Positions 1 through 9,604 of a stretch of DNA of 64,000 bases are shown in pieces. The stretch comes from Trichomonas vaginalis G3 (lineage: Eukaryota; Parabasalia; Trichomonadida; Trichomonadidae): contig NC_067207.1 of NCBI RefSeq assembly GCF_026262505.1, positions 24,582,082 to 24,646,081 of the forward strand, given 5' to 3'. The notes beneath the pieces were generated by a model. That model saw nothing but the letters and a program-made list of their open reading frames with translations. It searched no databases and was not told the DNA's origin. The stretch's first letter is position 1, and each line of letters opens with the position of its first letter. Both the position numbers and the translations under genes were made by a program.

Positions 1-240
1 ATTCGAATGCAGAATTTTCAACCTTAGTGAACTCAAACACTTTGGCAAGTATAACGTTGACATTAGTTGACGCAAACTTTGTTCCTGTAAAACTTTTATG
101 TCCTATGTATTTGTCAATGACGGCAGAAAGTTCGAATTGGAAGATGCAACTGGTGAAAGTATTGTATTACAAGAACAACTTCAACAACAAATAGCTCAAG
201 AACAACAAATGCAACAAATGAACAACAAAGTCAAGAATAA
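1..240 (+). pseudogene. Minor capsid (penton-like) gene, 3' end only
   Basis: This is the tail of the gene seen complete at 34301-35098 in copy B, cut by the window edge. The end encodes the same Gln-rich tail. It belongs to a broken Maverick copy. Function is inferred only from the B copy. Confidence 0.75.
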
Positions 241-268
241 AAAAATAATATTTTTTTATTTTTATAAA

Positions 269-1500
269 ATGTACAGAATAGATGTTTCAGATTTTTATGA
301 CTTCCAAGCATTCAGAAATATGTGTCCATTTAGAGACTATAACAAAGCAGTCGAGAATTTGAAACGTTTAGTCATTTATGTTGACTCTGCCCCAGAATGT
401 TATGTTATGAAAGAATGGGATGTAGTCTTTAACAAACCAAGAGCAACAATAGTTCTGAACAAGAATGTAGACAGAAACTTAAGAAAATAAAAGTCGTACA
501 AGTTGGCATGAAGATGTTAGATGCTTGGGATATCTTATTGTCAAAGTTAGAAGATTTTTCAGTTCGAGGTATAAAGTTCTATACACCTTCTCCAAACTTC
601 TATTCTATCTTCACTGGATATAAATACGAACAAGTAGAATGGAAAGAAAATATTATAGAAGCTTGGTTAGACCATGTCAAAGAAATTATATGCAATGGAA
701 ACGAAAAGGTTTATGAGTATATCTTATGTTGGTTTGCAAACATCTTACAACATCCAAGTGCTAAAAATGAAACTGCTCTCATTATAATTGGAAAACAAGG
801 AACTGGTAAGAACACTTCTTTACAGATATTTTGTGCAAACTGTTAGAGGGCTATTCGAACCCGAATATGACAAACTTAGAAAACATCTGTGGCAAGTTTA
901 ACTCCTCAATAGAGAATATGAAACTTATAGTTTGCAATGAACTTCAAAGTATAGATACAACAAAAGTTTTAACTCAGATGCTTTGAAGAGTCTTATAACA
1001 GACAAAGTTGGAGTTGTTGAAAGAAAGTATAAAGACCAAAGAGTTTGTGAAAATGTTGCAAACTTCATTATGGTTTCAAACAATACTGTTCCGATGAAGT
1101 TAGAAAGTTCTGACAGAAGATATGTAGTTGTCAGAACGTCAGATTCTCATATGCAAGATACAGAATATTTTGACGACTTAGCAGAAACTTTGACATCTGA
1201 CTTTTTACAACCACTTGTTCTCATATTTCATGACATTAGATATTTCTAAGTTCAATCCAAGACAAATTCCACATACCGAAGAGAGACAAACATTGTTAGA
1301 AGCAAACAAGAGTGTATATGAACTGTTCATAGATGAAACTGATTTTGAGTGTTTAGATGAAAGGTCATTGTACGATTCGTATAAACAATATTGTCAAGAA
1401 TATGGTTATATGACGCGTCTAAACGTACATTCTTGCAAATGTCAAAAGTCTTTTAGACGTACAGAATGGTGTATATACAAAGAAAAATTTTTATGAGTAA
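269..1500 (+). pseudogene. SF3 helicase, broken Maverick copy
   Basis: Second copy of the helicase that is open at 35127-36362. The Walker A loop (GKQGTGKN) and the downstream VSNN sensor segment are both recognisable. The 28-bp AT-only spacer upstream matches that of copy B. The copy is broken. Confidence 0.85.
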
Positions 1501-1536
1501 ATTTAAAAAAAAATATTTTTTTATCCGATAGAAAAG

Positions 1537-1957
1537 ATGGCAAAATTCATCTCAGTAAACAAGTACATGTCAGGACTTAAAGAAGAACTAGACCCATTCA
1601 CATATTTGAATGTTTACTTCTACCATTTTGAAAAGTCTTCATTCAGCAAAGTTTGGAACATCGAACCAGTTAAGTTTGCTATTGTGACTAAAAATGGTGC
1701 GAAATTTGAAGACTTAGACATAGAAGGTTTGTTAGCAGTCAAAGAAAATTTTGACAGAAGGTTCTCAAACCTTAAAGAAGGCAAAGCATACAAACTTGTT
1801 ATACCTTATGAACCAAAGAAAAGCAGACGACTATGAATATTATGAGTCTAAGATAGTTGAAGTTCAAGGTAAATTGGGTAAAAAGATTTTAGAGTCTAAG
1901 CCAGTGTTTGCTCCTAAAGAGGAAGAGAACATTGACATTGACCCAGAAATGTTCTAA
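1537..1957 (+). pseudogene. Conserved Maverick protein (139-residue family), broken copy
   Basis: Nearly identical to the intact 139-codon gene at 36399-36818 in copy B, in the same place directly after the helicase. It begins MAKFISVNKYMSG and has an acidic end. No domain is recognised. This copy is broken. Confidence 0.7.
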
Positions 1958-1971
1958 AAATAAAATTTTAT

Positions 1972-2458
1972 TTTCATGTCAAATTTCTTTTTCTCTGGAA
2001 CTGGTTCAGGTTCTTTCTTCTCTTCTTCTACTTTCTTTTCTTTCTTCTCTTCTTCTACTTTCTTTTCTTTCTTTTCTTTCTTTTCTCTCTTCTTCTTCTC
2101 TGGTGGAGTTATGTCAAATTTCTCCGAACCATATTTATGTAAAAGTTCTTTGTCCTTTAATAGCTCATCTATTCTGTTTTCTATTTCATCTTCAAGAACA
2201 GCGCATGTGTCTTCTTTGCATTCTAAGAACTTTTGTTGGACTTCATCTTTCCAATCGGCGTCATCTCTGTCAACAAGTCTGTCATTGACAAATTTTAAGA
2301 CTTCTCTGCTTAATGTTTTATGGTTCTTGTCATATTCCCAGAAACAGAACTTTAGAACAAATTCACCTTTCTTGTTTACACTATGTAAGATTTTATGGTC
2401 GACAGATGTTTTGCTGTCAAAAAGCTTGTCTCGAATAGATAGCGAAATCGCTAGACAT
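1972..2458 (-). pseudogene. Lys/Glu-tailed Maverick protein, copy A
   Basis: Minus-strand gene divergent from the ATPase at 2496, matching 36835-37284 in copy B. The C-terminal part is a low-complexity Lys/Glu run encoded by a pyrimidine-rich plus-strand tract at about 1985-2100, whose length differs from copy B. The plus-strand Phe/Ser-rich reading frames here are shadows of it. This copy is broken. Confidence 0.6.
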
Positions 2459-2495
2459 TTTCTAAAAGATAAAAATTTTAATTTTTCTAAAAAAT

Positions 2496-3354
2496 ATGTT
2501 AGAAAAAAAGTTTGCTGACATTGACAAGAAATTTGAGAATGTTTTAAATAAGAACAAGAGAAAGTTAGAAAATGCTCAGATAAAGCCTATACATGACAAG
2601 TTCTTATTTGCTCAGAATGGTATAACAGGTCTAATTGCACACCTGGGTCGGGTAAGACTTTCACTTATCTTAAAAATGGCTGCACAACAACAAGAACTAG
2701 ATGAGAAGAACCCATTCTATGAGTTAGTTGTTATTTGTAGTACTTCTGGTCAATTTGACCAAACCGTCAATTCGTTCAAAGATATTATAAAGAAGTCTAA
2801 GTTAGTATGTATAAAGGATACTGAGTTGTTAGATTGGATAAAGAAGTACCAAAGAAGAGTTTTGAAGTTATGCTATAAATGAGTATATAAATTCTAAGTT
2901 TAAAGACCCAAATGAGGAAATGCAGAGAATATTAGAGAAGAAACACTTCAGAAACAAACAGAAAGAGATAGAATACATTTCGAAGAAATTACAATCTTAC
3001 GATTGGAAGACATACCCTCATAGGTGTCTTCTTATCTTAGATGATTTCGCCTCTCATCCTTTGCTTAAGAATAGAGAACAAGATATGTGTCGAATTCTTA
3101 AGAAGCTCAGACACTTTAACATCTCAGTTGTCATTTGTGTACAGACAGCAAAGAGTTTAAGTAAGGATGTAAAGAGAATACTTACTGACATTGTACTTTT
3201 CCCCGGATTGTCCGAAGACGATTTCATGGAACTTATGAAAGAGTCCATGGCAGGTAAGTTTGACAGACATGAACTATGGGAGAAGTACAAAGTCATACAA
3301 GACCCTCATACTTCTTCAGAATTCATATCTACGCGAACAAAGTTCAAATTGTAA
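2496..3354 (+). pseudogene. A32/FtsK-HerA-type packaging ATPase, broken copy
   Basis: Matches the packaging ATPase at 37321-38195 in copy B, including the Walker B strand LLILDDFAS. In Polintons and NCLDVs this family pumps DNA into capsids. The copy is broken. Confidence 0.8.
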
Positions 3355-3475
3355 AAAGTCAAGCTTGAAAAATGTAAGTGTTTAGTCTTAGTAAGTCTGT
3401 TGTGGTGCTGGGGCTGTCGTTCTTCTGGCTTTGGAAGGCATTCAGGAAGAGGACGTGAGACATTCGTTTGTGTCC

Positions 3476-3725
3476 TGTCGGAAGGAAGAACTTTTCCTGT
3501 TGTCGGGAAAAACTTTTCCTGTCGGAAGGAAAAATTTTTTCTGTTGGAAGGAAAAACTTTTCCTGAAGTTCGACCAAAAAGTTCTCAATTTTCGAAAATT
3601 TGAATGGTTTACGGACGGACAACTGGAAAATTTTTTCCTGTTGGAAGGAAAAATTTTTTCTGTCGGAAGGAAATTTTTTTCCAGTTGTCGGGAAAATATT
3701 TTTCTGTCGGAAGGAAGGACTCGGA
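3476..3725. repeat. Tandem repeat with CCTGTCGGAAGG dyads
   Basis: About nine imperfect units of roughly 27 bp built from the phrase TTTTCCTGTCGGAAGGAAAA, whose ends (TTTTCC/GGAAAA) are complementary. Long Phe/Lys/Ser-rich open frames on both strands are by-products of the repeat and are not called. The tract lies between two copies of the phrase GTCAAGCTTGAAAAAT (3358-3373 and 3782-3797), a phrase that also follows the ATPase in copy B. Confidence 0.8.
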
Positions 3726-3800
3726 ATGCCAGAAGGATTTGACAAGGCAATTTACTTTATAGAGCTACCTGAGCCATCTGAAGTCAAGCTTGAAAAATAA
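3726..3800 (+). CDS. Possible 24-residue ORF or gene-start remnant
   Basis: Short ORF beginning MPEGFDKAIYFIELPE. Its start resembles the N-terminus of the 121-residue protein at 40389 in copy B (MDNIEPLDEAIYLIEINE), so it may be the remnant of a homologue. The later part coincides with the repeated GTCAAGCTTGAAAAAT phrase. Not recognised otherwise. Confidence 0.3.
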   Translation: MPEGFDKAIYFIELPEPSEVKLEK

Positions 3801-3809
3801 ATGGTTCAT

Positions 3810-4616
3810 CTACCCTACTTGTTTGAAGTTGTCAAAATACTCTGTTATTTTTTCTTTCAGTAGCGGTAAGTCTTCTTTGAAGGTAAGTATTGTACAACCT
3901 TTCATATCATAGTGTGTTTGAGGTAACGTATCTTGAACTATTTGTTTCACATCTTCATTCGGGGTCATTGAAATCGGTAAGTTTTCGCGATAGAACCAAT
4001 TTCTGTCAGATTTGTAAATCTTAGCAAGGTCGTAAAAGCTTTTGTTGTTTCTTCTGACTAAATGCAACATAACCATATCTCTGTCTTCTTCATTTTCCAT
4101 CTCTTCAGTATAAATCATATACTTATAGTTCTTTTCCTTTCCTTTTGGTACCGAACGTGGTATTCTTTTCTGAATGCTTTTGTCTTTTGCTTCAAGCTTG
4201 TTCTCTAGCTCTTCGCGTTCTTGTCTGTGAATTTCGTCAAGAAGTCTGTAAATATAACAAGCATAACGAGGTGAAGCCCACATTGCTACGGCATTTACTA
4301 AAAGTCTATGAACATAATATCCTCTTAAATTTATTGGCAAATTTTTACGATTTTCATACGGAATCTCATTCCTCGGTTTTTCGAGGGAAGCAAACATATG
4401 AGGAAATTCTTCTAAAAGTTCTTTTGTCTGTTGGTTTTCAAACCAATGATATGCTTGCTTTGTAGAACGAAGAGCGTTCAAAATACTTTGCATTTGGTAC
4501 ATATCGTCTTTGACCGAACGAATGAGACGGAGTTGTTTGTTAAACTGTATGTACTCGTATTCTTCATTTATAGCTTCATGGACTATAACTGTTGTTGTGT
4601 TCTCTGTTGTTGACAT
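3810..4616 (-). CDS. KilA-N domain DNA-binding protein
   Basis: About 268 residues from the first ATG (MSTTENTTT). Residues about 70-135 look like a KilA-N domain, with the hallmark stretch GYYVHRLLVNAVAMWASPRY followed by a helix. A charged linker and a C-terminal domain around YKYMIYTEEMENEEDRDM recall the extra domain fused to KilA-N in large DNA viruses. KilA-N/BRO proteins bind DNA and are common accessory genes of NCLDVs, phages and Polintons. It is the first of three minus-strand genes (with 4707 and 6304) sharing one upstream leader. Copy B lacks it. The frame is open throughout. The exact regulatory role is unknown. Confidence 0.75.
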   Translation of the reverse strand: MSTTENTTTVIVHEAINEEYEYIQFNKQLRLIRSVKDDMYQMQSILNALRSTKQAYHWFENQQTKELLEEFPHMFASLEKPRNEIPYENRKNLPINLRGYYVHRLLVNAVAMWASPRYACYIYRLLDEIHRQEREELENKLEAKDKSIQKRIPRSVPKGKEKNYKYMIYTEEMENEEDRDMVMLHLVRRNNKSFYDLAKIYKSDRNWFYRENLPISMTPNEDVKQIVQDTLPQTHYDMKGCTILTFKEDLPLLKEKITEYFDNFKQVG

Positions 4617-4690
4617 ATCTGTCTTTACATACAAAATAAAAAAATAAATAAAAATAAAACTAACTTTATTTTTTCTGTCTTTCACAAAAG
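4617..4690 (-). promoter_or_regulatory. Shared accessory-gene leader
   Basis: Read on the minus strand, this leader has AAATAAAGTTAGTTTTAT, an A/T run, then GTATGTAAGA just before the ATG. The same arrangement precedes the genes starting at 5318 and 7239 in copy A and at 63687 in copy C, with partial versions before 7921 and 62034. Conservation among otherwise unrelated genes suggests a promoter or short 5' leader. Confidence 0.55.
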
Positions 4691-4706
4691 ACCAAAAATA
4701 AACGCT

Positions 4707-5318
4707 TTACATGTATTTTTCAGCAACTTCGTCAAATAATTTTATAGCTTTATCTATCTCATCTACTTCAAACGTTTCTTTACCTTTTATGGGAGCACCA
4801 TACATTTTCTCAAACTTTTCGAGTAGTTCTGTTTCAGCAGCTCTCATATCGTTAACGAACACAACCTTAACTCTATTGACTGTACTGTCATATCTTTGAG
4901 TTATATTATATGTTCTTCCTATCTTATATCTTTTTGTATTGAAGTCCTTCGGTTTCTGAACGATGTAAAGTAAGCCTTCACTGCAACGTTCTGAGTCGAA
5001 TAAACCATATGTTATGAAGTTATATCCAACAACTGGGTCAATCCATAACAAAACTATTGGTATAAGACTTTTGTCGATGAGATATGCTGTAGTTCCATAG
5101 AATCTTACCGATATCATAAGCTCAGGATTTCTTGTCAAAATTTTCTGAGTTGAAGCAATTCCAACCCAATGCCATGTTTTCTTTCCAGATGGAGATATAA
5201 TGTCTGACAAAGAATATTTGTTGTATTTCTTTGAGTATCTTACGTTTAAATCACCGATTCTAACCACTTTGGTGTTATTGTCTATCTTTCTAACTGTTTC
5301 AAACTCAATGTTTAACAT
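4707..5318 (-). CDS. KilA-N plus GIY-YIG (T5orf172-like) protein
   Basis: About 203 residues from MLNIEFETV. Residues about 15-95 look like KilA-N (SDIISPSGKKTWHWVG, then a predicted helix). Residues about 120-190 carry a GIY-YIG nuclease-like core, LLYIVQKPKDF...YKIGRT...QRYDS, as in T5orf172/MUG113 proteins. KilA-N fused to a GIY-YIG domain is a known virus and phage architecture, probably a site-guided nuclease or DNA-binding regulator. Copy C has the same gene at 63687. Copy B does not. The frame is open. Confidence 0.75.
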   Translation of the reverse strand: MLNIEFETVRKIDNNTKVVRIGDLNVRYSKKYNKYSLSDIISPSGKKTWHWVGIASTQKILTRNPELMISVRFYGTTAYLIDKSLIPIVLLWIDPVVGYNFITYGLFDSERCSEGLLYIVQKPKDFNTKRYKIGRTYNITQRYDSTVNRVKVVFVNDMRAAETELLEKFEKMYGAPIKGKETFEVDEIDKAIKLFDEVAEKYM

Positions 5319-5385
5319 TTCTGTTCTTACATACAAAATAAAAAAATAAAAAAAATAAAACTAACTTTATTTTTTCTATCTTAAG
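5319..5385 (-). promoter_or_regulatory. Shared accessory-gene leader
   Basis: Second instance of the AAATAAAGTTAGTTTTAT ... GTATGTAAGAACA leader, here before the KilA-N/GIY-YIG gene. Confidence 0.55.
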
Positions 5386-5600
5386 GAAATTCACTGTTTT
5401 CATAGAGTTTTGGCGACCCAGAAAAAAAAAAAAACGGTCTCGCTGTGCTTCATGATTTTCATGTGTTTTAGGCAAGGCCGATAAAATCCGGTCTAGAGAA
5501 ATTTTCACGATTTCATGTGTTTTGGCGACCCAGAAAAAAAAAAACGGTCTCGCTGTTCTTCACTGTTTTCATAGAGTTTTGGCGACTGGGGTTTCGAGGG
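5386..5600. repeat. TTTTGGCGACCCAG / AACGGTCTCGCTG intergenic repeat
   Basis: Two imperfect units of a roughly 120-bp phrase (TTTTCATAGAGTTTTGGCGA, an A-run, CGGTCTCGCTGTTCTTCACTG). Related units lie at about 38475-38600 in copy B and, inverted, at 63460-63610 in copy C. No ORF is supported. Confidence 0.6.
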
Positions 5601-5639
5601 AAGCAATCTTATGCCATTTTACTCAGATTTTTGTGCTGA

Positions 5640-6303
5640 ATTCAGCAAAAATATATTTTAGGGTAGAAGGTTAGATCTAACCTCTTTTCTCACCTCTTTT
5701 CTACCCTCTTGAATTTTCATGATTTCATCGTACATGTTTTGTCATGATTTCATCGTACATGTTTTGTCAAAACTTCTTCGTAAATGTTTTGTCAAGACTT
5801 CTTCGTAAATGTTTTGTCAAGACTTCTTCTTCGTAATGAGTGTAAATCAGACAAAAATATATTTTAGGGTAGAAGGTTAGATCTAACCTCTTTTCTCACC
5901 TCTTTTCTACCCTCTTGAATTTTCATGATTTCATCGTACATGTTTTGTCATGATTTCATCGTACATGTTTTGTCATGATTTCATCGTACATGTTTTGTCA
6001 AACATGAACGTAAATGTTTTGTCAAGACTTCTTCATCGTAATGAGCGTAAATCAGACAAAAATATATTTTAGGGTAGAAGGTTAGATCTAACCTGTTTTC
6101 TAACCTCTTTTCTACCCCAGTTATTTTATAAGCGTTTTACATGGTAAACGTTATTTTTGAAATTTTGTGAAAACTCAACGGTTTGACACATGCCCTAAAA
6201 ATTATTTTACTCAGAATTTTGTTGCTGAATTCAATAAAAATATATTTTAGGGTAGAAGGTTAGATCTAACCTGTTTTCTAACCTCTTTTCTACCCCAGTT
6301 ATT
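5640..6303. repeat. Palindromic hairpin repeats and 25-bp TTTTGTCA repeats
   Basis: A gene-free stretch of alternating repeat types. Four long hairpins have the core GGTTAGATCTAACC and outer arms GGGTAGAA/TTCTACCC (about 5660-5712, 5870-5915, 6070-6118, 6248-6297). Between them are 25-bp units of the type TCATGATTTCATCGTACATG or TCAAGACTTCTTCGTAAATG. The segment ends against the stop of the 6304 gene, and part of the final 100 bp is duplicated at about 6061-6150. Confidence 0.8.
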
Positions 6304-7239
6304 TTATAAGCGTTTTACATGGTAAACGTTATGAATTCGTGAGACTCTAAACAGTTTTGTAGCTTCTATTTCTTCGCTGAGGATATCGAATGTTTTAACG
6401 ATACCGAAAGTTTCTTTATACTTCTTCTTGACGTCAGATAGAAGGAAATCGTCAGCAGTTGGATAGTTTTTGTTCAGAAATTCTAACATGTCCATTTTAT
6501 CTTCTGCTGGTTTTTCTGCTTCTTTCTTTAAGTCTGCATAGTCGTTTCTCATTCTTTCTATCTCTTTGACGGAGTAGTTATATTTCCTAATTGCTGCCTT
6601 ACATTTAGAACATTGCGGGTTCATTTTTGCGTTATATTCTGAAACCTTACCTGCTAAAACAACTAAAGCGTCAATGGTTTTCTTTAAATCTGAAGCAGTT
6701 GGTTTTATTTGTTCATTCCATACCTTACATCTTCTATCTTTATCTCTTATCTGCCATACACATTTTGCAACTAACGAAACAAAGTTGTCGTAGGTCTTAA
6801 ACTCCCGGGTTTTGTAAAGGTCAGAAACATTCTTATATACCATGTCGCAATCTTTGTCCATAACCTTATGGTTGCAATGAAATCCTAGAAACTCATAGTT
6901 TACCTTTCGTATGAACTTCTTTATTTCTACTGAGTCAGTTGCTTTGACTTCAATTTCGTCGAATTCAGGAATAGTGAGCTTTTGTTGTTGGATTTCAGGT
7001 AGTTTAGGCAAATGGTCAATAATGTCCTGCATTTCATAAAGATACTGTTCATTTGTTTCATCCTGTGCGGTACAGTTTAAATTAGATGTTAAAAGTTCTT
7101 GCTTTATCTTCTGGATTTCTGTTTCAAAAGTATATGAAGAAGGAATGAAGCTTTTCATCTCTACTAACATAGATGTTGGATTCATGACTAACGAGTTTGG
7201 TGCTGTTGTTTGAATTGTTGTTGTGCCGATTGTTGACAT
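6304..7239 (-). CDS. Conserved Maverick accessory protein with CxxC pair
   Basis: About 311 residues from MSTIGTTTIQTT. No known domain is recognised. Visible features are a Thr-rich N-terminus, a mid-region Cys pair (PQCSKCKAAIRKYNYS) preceded by other Cys/His residues that might bind metal, a charged helical segment, and a conserved end (LEFLNKNYPTADDFL). Copy C carries a homologue at 62034 with several replacements in the central third. It stands in the KilA-N cassette and shares its leader, so it was probably co-acquired or is co-regulated. Confidence 0.65.
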   Translation of the reverse strand: MSTIGTTTIQTTAPNSLVMNPTSMLVEMKSFIPSSYTFETEIQKIKQELLTSNLNCTAQDETNEQYLYEMQDIIDHLPKLPEIQQQKLTIPEFDEIEVKATDSVEIKKFIRKVNYEFLGFHCNHKVMDKDCDMVYKNVSDLYKTREFKTYDNFVSLVAKCVWQIRDKDRRCKVWNEQIKPTASDLKKTIDALVVLAGKVSEYNAKMNPQCSKCKAAIRKYNYSVKEIERMRNDYADLKKEAEKPAEDKMDMLEFLNKNYPTADDFLLSDVKKKYKETFGIVKTFDILSEEIEATKLFRVSRIHNVYHVKRL

Positions 7240-7310
7240 TTCTGTTCTTACATACAAAATAAAAAAAATAAAAAAAATAAAACTAACTTTATTTTTTATT
7301 TCGGGAAAAT
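7240..7310 (-). promoter_or_regulatory. Shared accessory-gene leader
   Basis: Third instance in copy A of the AAATAAAGTTAGTTTTAT ... GTATGTAAGAACA leader, before the CxxC protein gene. Confidence 0.55.
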
Positions 7311-7317
7311 TCATGAC

Positions 7318-7750
7318 AAATTCAAGAGGGTAGAAAAGAGGTTAGAAAAGAGGTTAGATCTAACCTTCTACCCTAAATTATATTTTTGTCTGATTTACAC
7401 TCATTACGAAGAAGTCTTGACAAAACATTTACGAAGAAGTCTTGACAAATTCAAGAGGTTAGAAAAGAGGTTAGAAAAGAGGTTAGATCTAACCTTCTAC
7501 CCTAAATTATATTTTTGGTGTAAATTTCATGATTTTCGAGAGTTTTAGACCATGTTAGAAAAGAGGTTAGAAAAGAGGTTAGATCTAACCTTCTACCCTA
7601 AATTATATTTTTGGGTCCTTTACACTCATTACGAAGAAGTCTTGACAAAACATATACGAAGAAGTCTTGACAAAGCATATACGATGAAATCATGAAAATT
7701 CAAGAGGGTAGAAAAGAGGTTAGAAAACAGGTTAGATCTAACCTTCTACC
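7318..7750. repeat. Palindromic hairpin repeats and 25-bp repeats
   Basis: Four hairpins with the GGTTAGATCTAACC core (about 7322-7372, 7446-7503, 7556-7606, 7705-7753) in the opposite orientation to those at 5640-6303, spaced by units such as TCTTGACAAAACATTTACGA. The last hairpin begins inside the stop codon of the 7751 gene. Confidence 0.8.
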
Positions 7751-7921
7751 CTAAATTATATTTTTTGGTCCGGGAACAAAATGAACGAGGTCAGGATGTA
7801 TGTAAATACATTTGAATTCATTCATAACACCCTTTGTAAGCTCATAAAATGCTTGTTTTGAGGTCGAGCCACATTTGGCTCCACCGTATTCTTTCAACCA
7901 AAACTCAAGAATTTCCTGCAT
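7751..7921 (-). CDS. Small 56-residue Maverick ORF
   Basis: 56-codon minus-strand ORF beginning MQEILEFWLKEYGGAK. It is preceded by the AAATAAAGTTAGTTTTAT motif. Its last residues and stop lie in the start of a hairpin repeat, as for the 8029 gene. A remnant of the same gene lies at about 61811-61885 in copy C. Function unknown; the compact helical composition could suit a small DNA-binding protein, but that is only a guess. Confidence 0.5.
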   Translation of the reverse strand: MQEILEFWLKEYGGAKCGSTSKQAFYELTKGVMNEFKCIYIHPDLVHFVPGPKNII

Positions 7922-8028
7922 GAATTTTGTATAAAACTAACTTTATTTTTTCTATCCTAAGGAAATTCATGACAAATTCAAGAGGGTAGAAAACAGGTTA
8001 GAAAACAGGTTAGATCTAACCTTCTACC

Positions 8029-8373
8029 CTAAATTATATTTTTTTGGTCCGGGAACAACTTTCTCTCAATAGGGGCTGTGGCATAATCTTTGCGTAAACG
8101 GTTCAGACCTTCTTCGAACTCTTGGTCTCTCTTCGATTTGGATTGAGATTGGAATTGCTGGGGTGGAGCTTGCTGGAACAACCAAGGGTTGGGGAAGTAA
8201 GGCATAGGCAGCGGAGGGTAGTTCGGGAAGCCTTGTGGTGGGTAGTAACCTTGAGGTGGAAATTGGTAGAAATTCGGAGGTACTTGCTGGAACTGAGGTT
8301 GCTGAGGAGACTGTTGTGGTTCTTTAGGTTCCTCTGGTTTGGGAATGGACTGGGTTGGTGGGACGTGGGACAT
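8029..8373 (-). CDS. Pro/Gln-rich protein
   Basis: About 114 residues from MSHVPPTQ. A Pro/Gln/Phe/Tyr-rich first two thirds (FYQFPPQGYYPPQG, PMPYFPNPW) is followed by a short charged helix (DQEFEEGLNRLRKDYATAP). It looks intrinsically disordered. Copy B has a longer relative at 39510-40032 with the same charged segment. In both, the start codon abuts the 22-bp repeat array. Role unknown; a structural or scaffold protein is possible. Confidence 0.6.
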   Translation of the reverse strand: MSHVPPTQSIPKPEEPKEPQQSPQQPQFQQVPPNFYQFPPQGYYPPQGFPNYPPLPMPYFPNPWLFQQAPPQQFQSQSKSKRDQEFEEGLNRLRKDYATAPIERKLFPDQKNII

Positions 8374-8690
8374 TGTTCTGAAACAGTACAAATATTGTTC
8401 TGAAACAGTACAAATATTGTTCTGAAACAGAAAATTTTTCTCACAAATTGAGAGCTTTTACGGGAAATATTGTTCTGAAAAAGTACAAGTATTGTTCTGA
8501 AAAAGTACAAGTATTGTTCTGAAACAGAACAAGTATTGTTCTGAAAAAGTACAAGTATTGTTCTGAAACAGTACAAGTATTGTTCTGAAACAGTACAAGT
8601 ATTGTTCTGAAACAGTACAAGTATTGTTCTGAAGCAGTACAAATATTGTTCTGAAGCAGTACAAATATTGTTCTGAAGCAGTACGTGTTA
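8374..8690. repeat. 22-bp iteron-like array (GTTCTGAAACAGTAC)
   Basis: About 13 units of roughly 22 bp (ATTGTTCTGAAACAGTACAA), each centred on CTG-AAA-CAG dyad symmetry; one unit is the perfect palindrome GTTCTGAAACAGAAC. A non-repeat insert at about 8430-8464 (CACAAATTGAGAGCTTTTAC) occurs at the equivalent place in copy B (40227-40258). The array lies immediately upstream of the Pro/Gln-rich gene. Cys/Phe-rich open frames here are repeat artefacts. Confidence 0.85.
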
Positions 8691-8720
8691 GATCTAACAT
8701 GCTAACATAAACATTATTTT

Positions 8721-9579
8721 TCAATACTTTTTCAGCACTTTTCCGTAGTTATATATGAAAGACAATTCGAGATAAAAGTCATAGTACAATGGAATAATAT
8801 GTTGCACACCATTTGTTGTGAACCAAACTTGAAAGTCAGAGAAACTGTTACTAGGTGGTTCGTAGAATTTAGAAGCAAAGTCATAAAAGTCCTTACCAAT
8901 ACATAGAAAACTATTGTTGCTTGAACTGAAACTTGCATGACACATAACATTTTGAGGGTCAAACACGTTTCTATAAACTGTCAAATCTGCTGGTGGAAGT
9001 ATAATTTAAATGGACCATCTGGTGGTAATGGTTCGTTCTGGTTTAGTAACCGAAGAAATTGTGCCCAAGAACGTTTGTCTACTTTCCAAAATAAAAACTC
9101 TGTATCTCTTGGAGGGTTAATTTCAATCTTTTGAAATGAAACGGTGGAGTTCATCTTGTCATATTCTAGTTTCAGATAGTATGTTCCATTTAGTAAAGAG
9201 TCGTATTTTTCTTGAAATTCCCAATAATATTTGTTCATTTGAGTTTGAAAGTCATTTAGAGTTTTCTCAAGACTTTCGTCTGAACGAACTGTAAAGATTC
9301 TCATTTCGTCAATTTGTCTATTAGACCATCAGAACCTTTATACTGCCCATGAAAATATACTGCGAACATAAATGCGTTAGTTCTATTTGAAAACAAAACT
9401 CTTCTAAATCCTATTGCCTTTGCATCTGAAGGACTTTGAAGCCAACGAATTGGATAGTCAAACCTGTATGTTCGGGATGAAATTTCTTCATCTGATATTG
9501 TCCTACCAGCATTTGTAAAGATATAGTCTAACGGTTTTGTATCTGCTACTTTTGTTCTTTGTTTTTCAACCTGAAGCAT
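8721..9579 (-). pseudogene. 286-residue fibre-partner paralogue, broken copy
   Basis: Copy of the gene that is open at 60872-61732 in copy C. It is paralogous to the fibre-partner gene: the start has TKPLDYIFTNAGR and RFDYPIRWLQSP, the end has FQVWFTTNG. This copy is broken. Confidence 0.75.
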
Positions 9580-9604
9580 TTAATATATGTAAAAATATAT
9601 TGTT

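Noticed and set aside
1908-2518. Phe/Ser-rich plus-strand ORFs
   Set aside because: They are antisense shadows of the Lys/Glu-tailed minus-strand gene, encoded by its pyrimidine-rich complement.
3359-3750. Several Phe/Lys/Ser-rich ORFs on both strands
   Set aside because: All derive from the CCTGTCGGAAGG tandem repeat; none is conserved in B or C.
4621-4635. GTATGT before accessory genes as a T. vaginalis 5' splice site
   Set aside because: The hexamer matches the trichomonad 5' splice consensus, but I saw no ACTAACACACAG-type 3' signal downstream on the same strand, and the frames read cleanly from the next ATG.
8103-8724. Cys/Phe-rich open frames over the 22-bp array
   Set aside because: They consist of the repeat read in three frames (repeated FRTILVLFQNNTC-type peptides) and are not genes.
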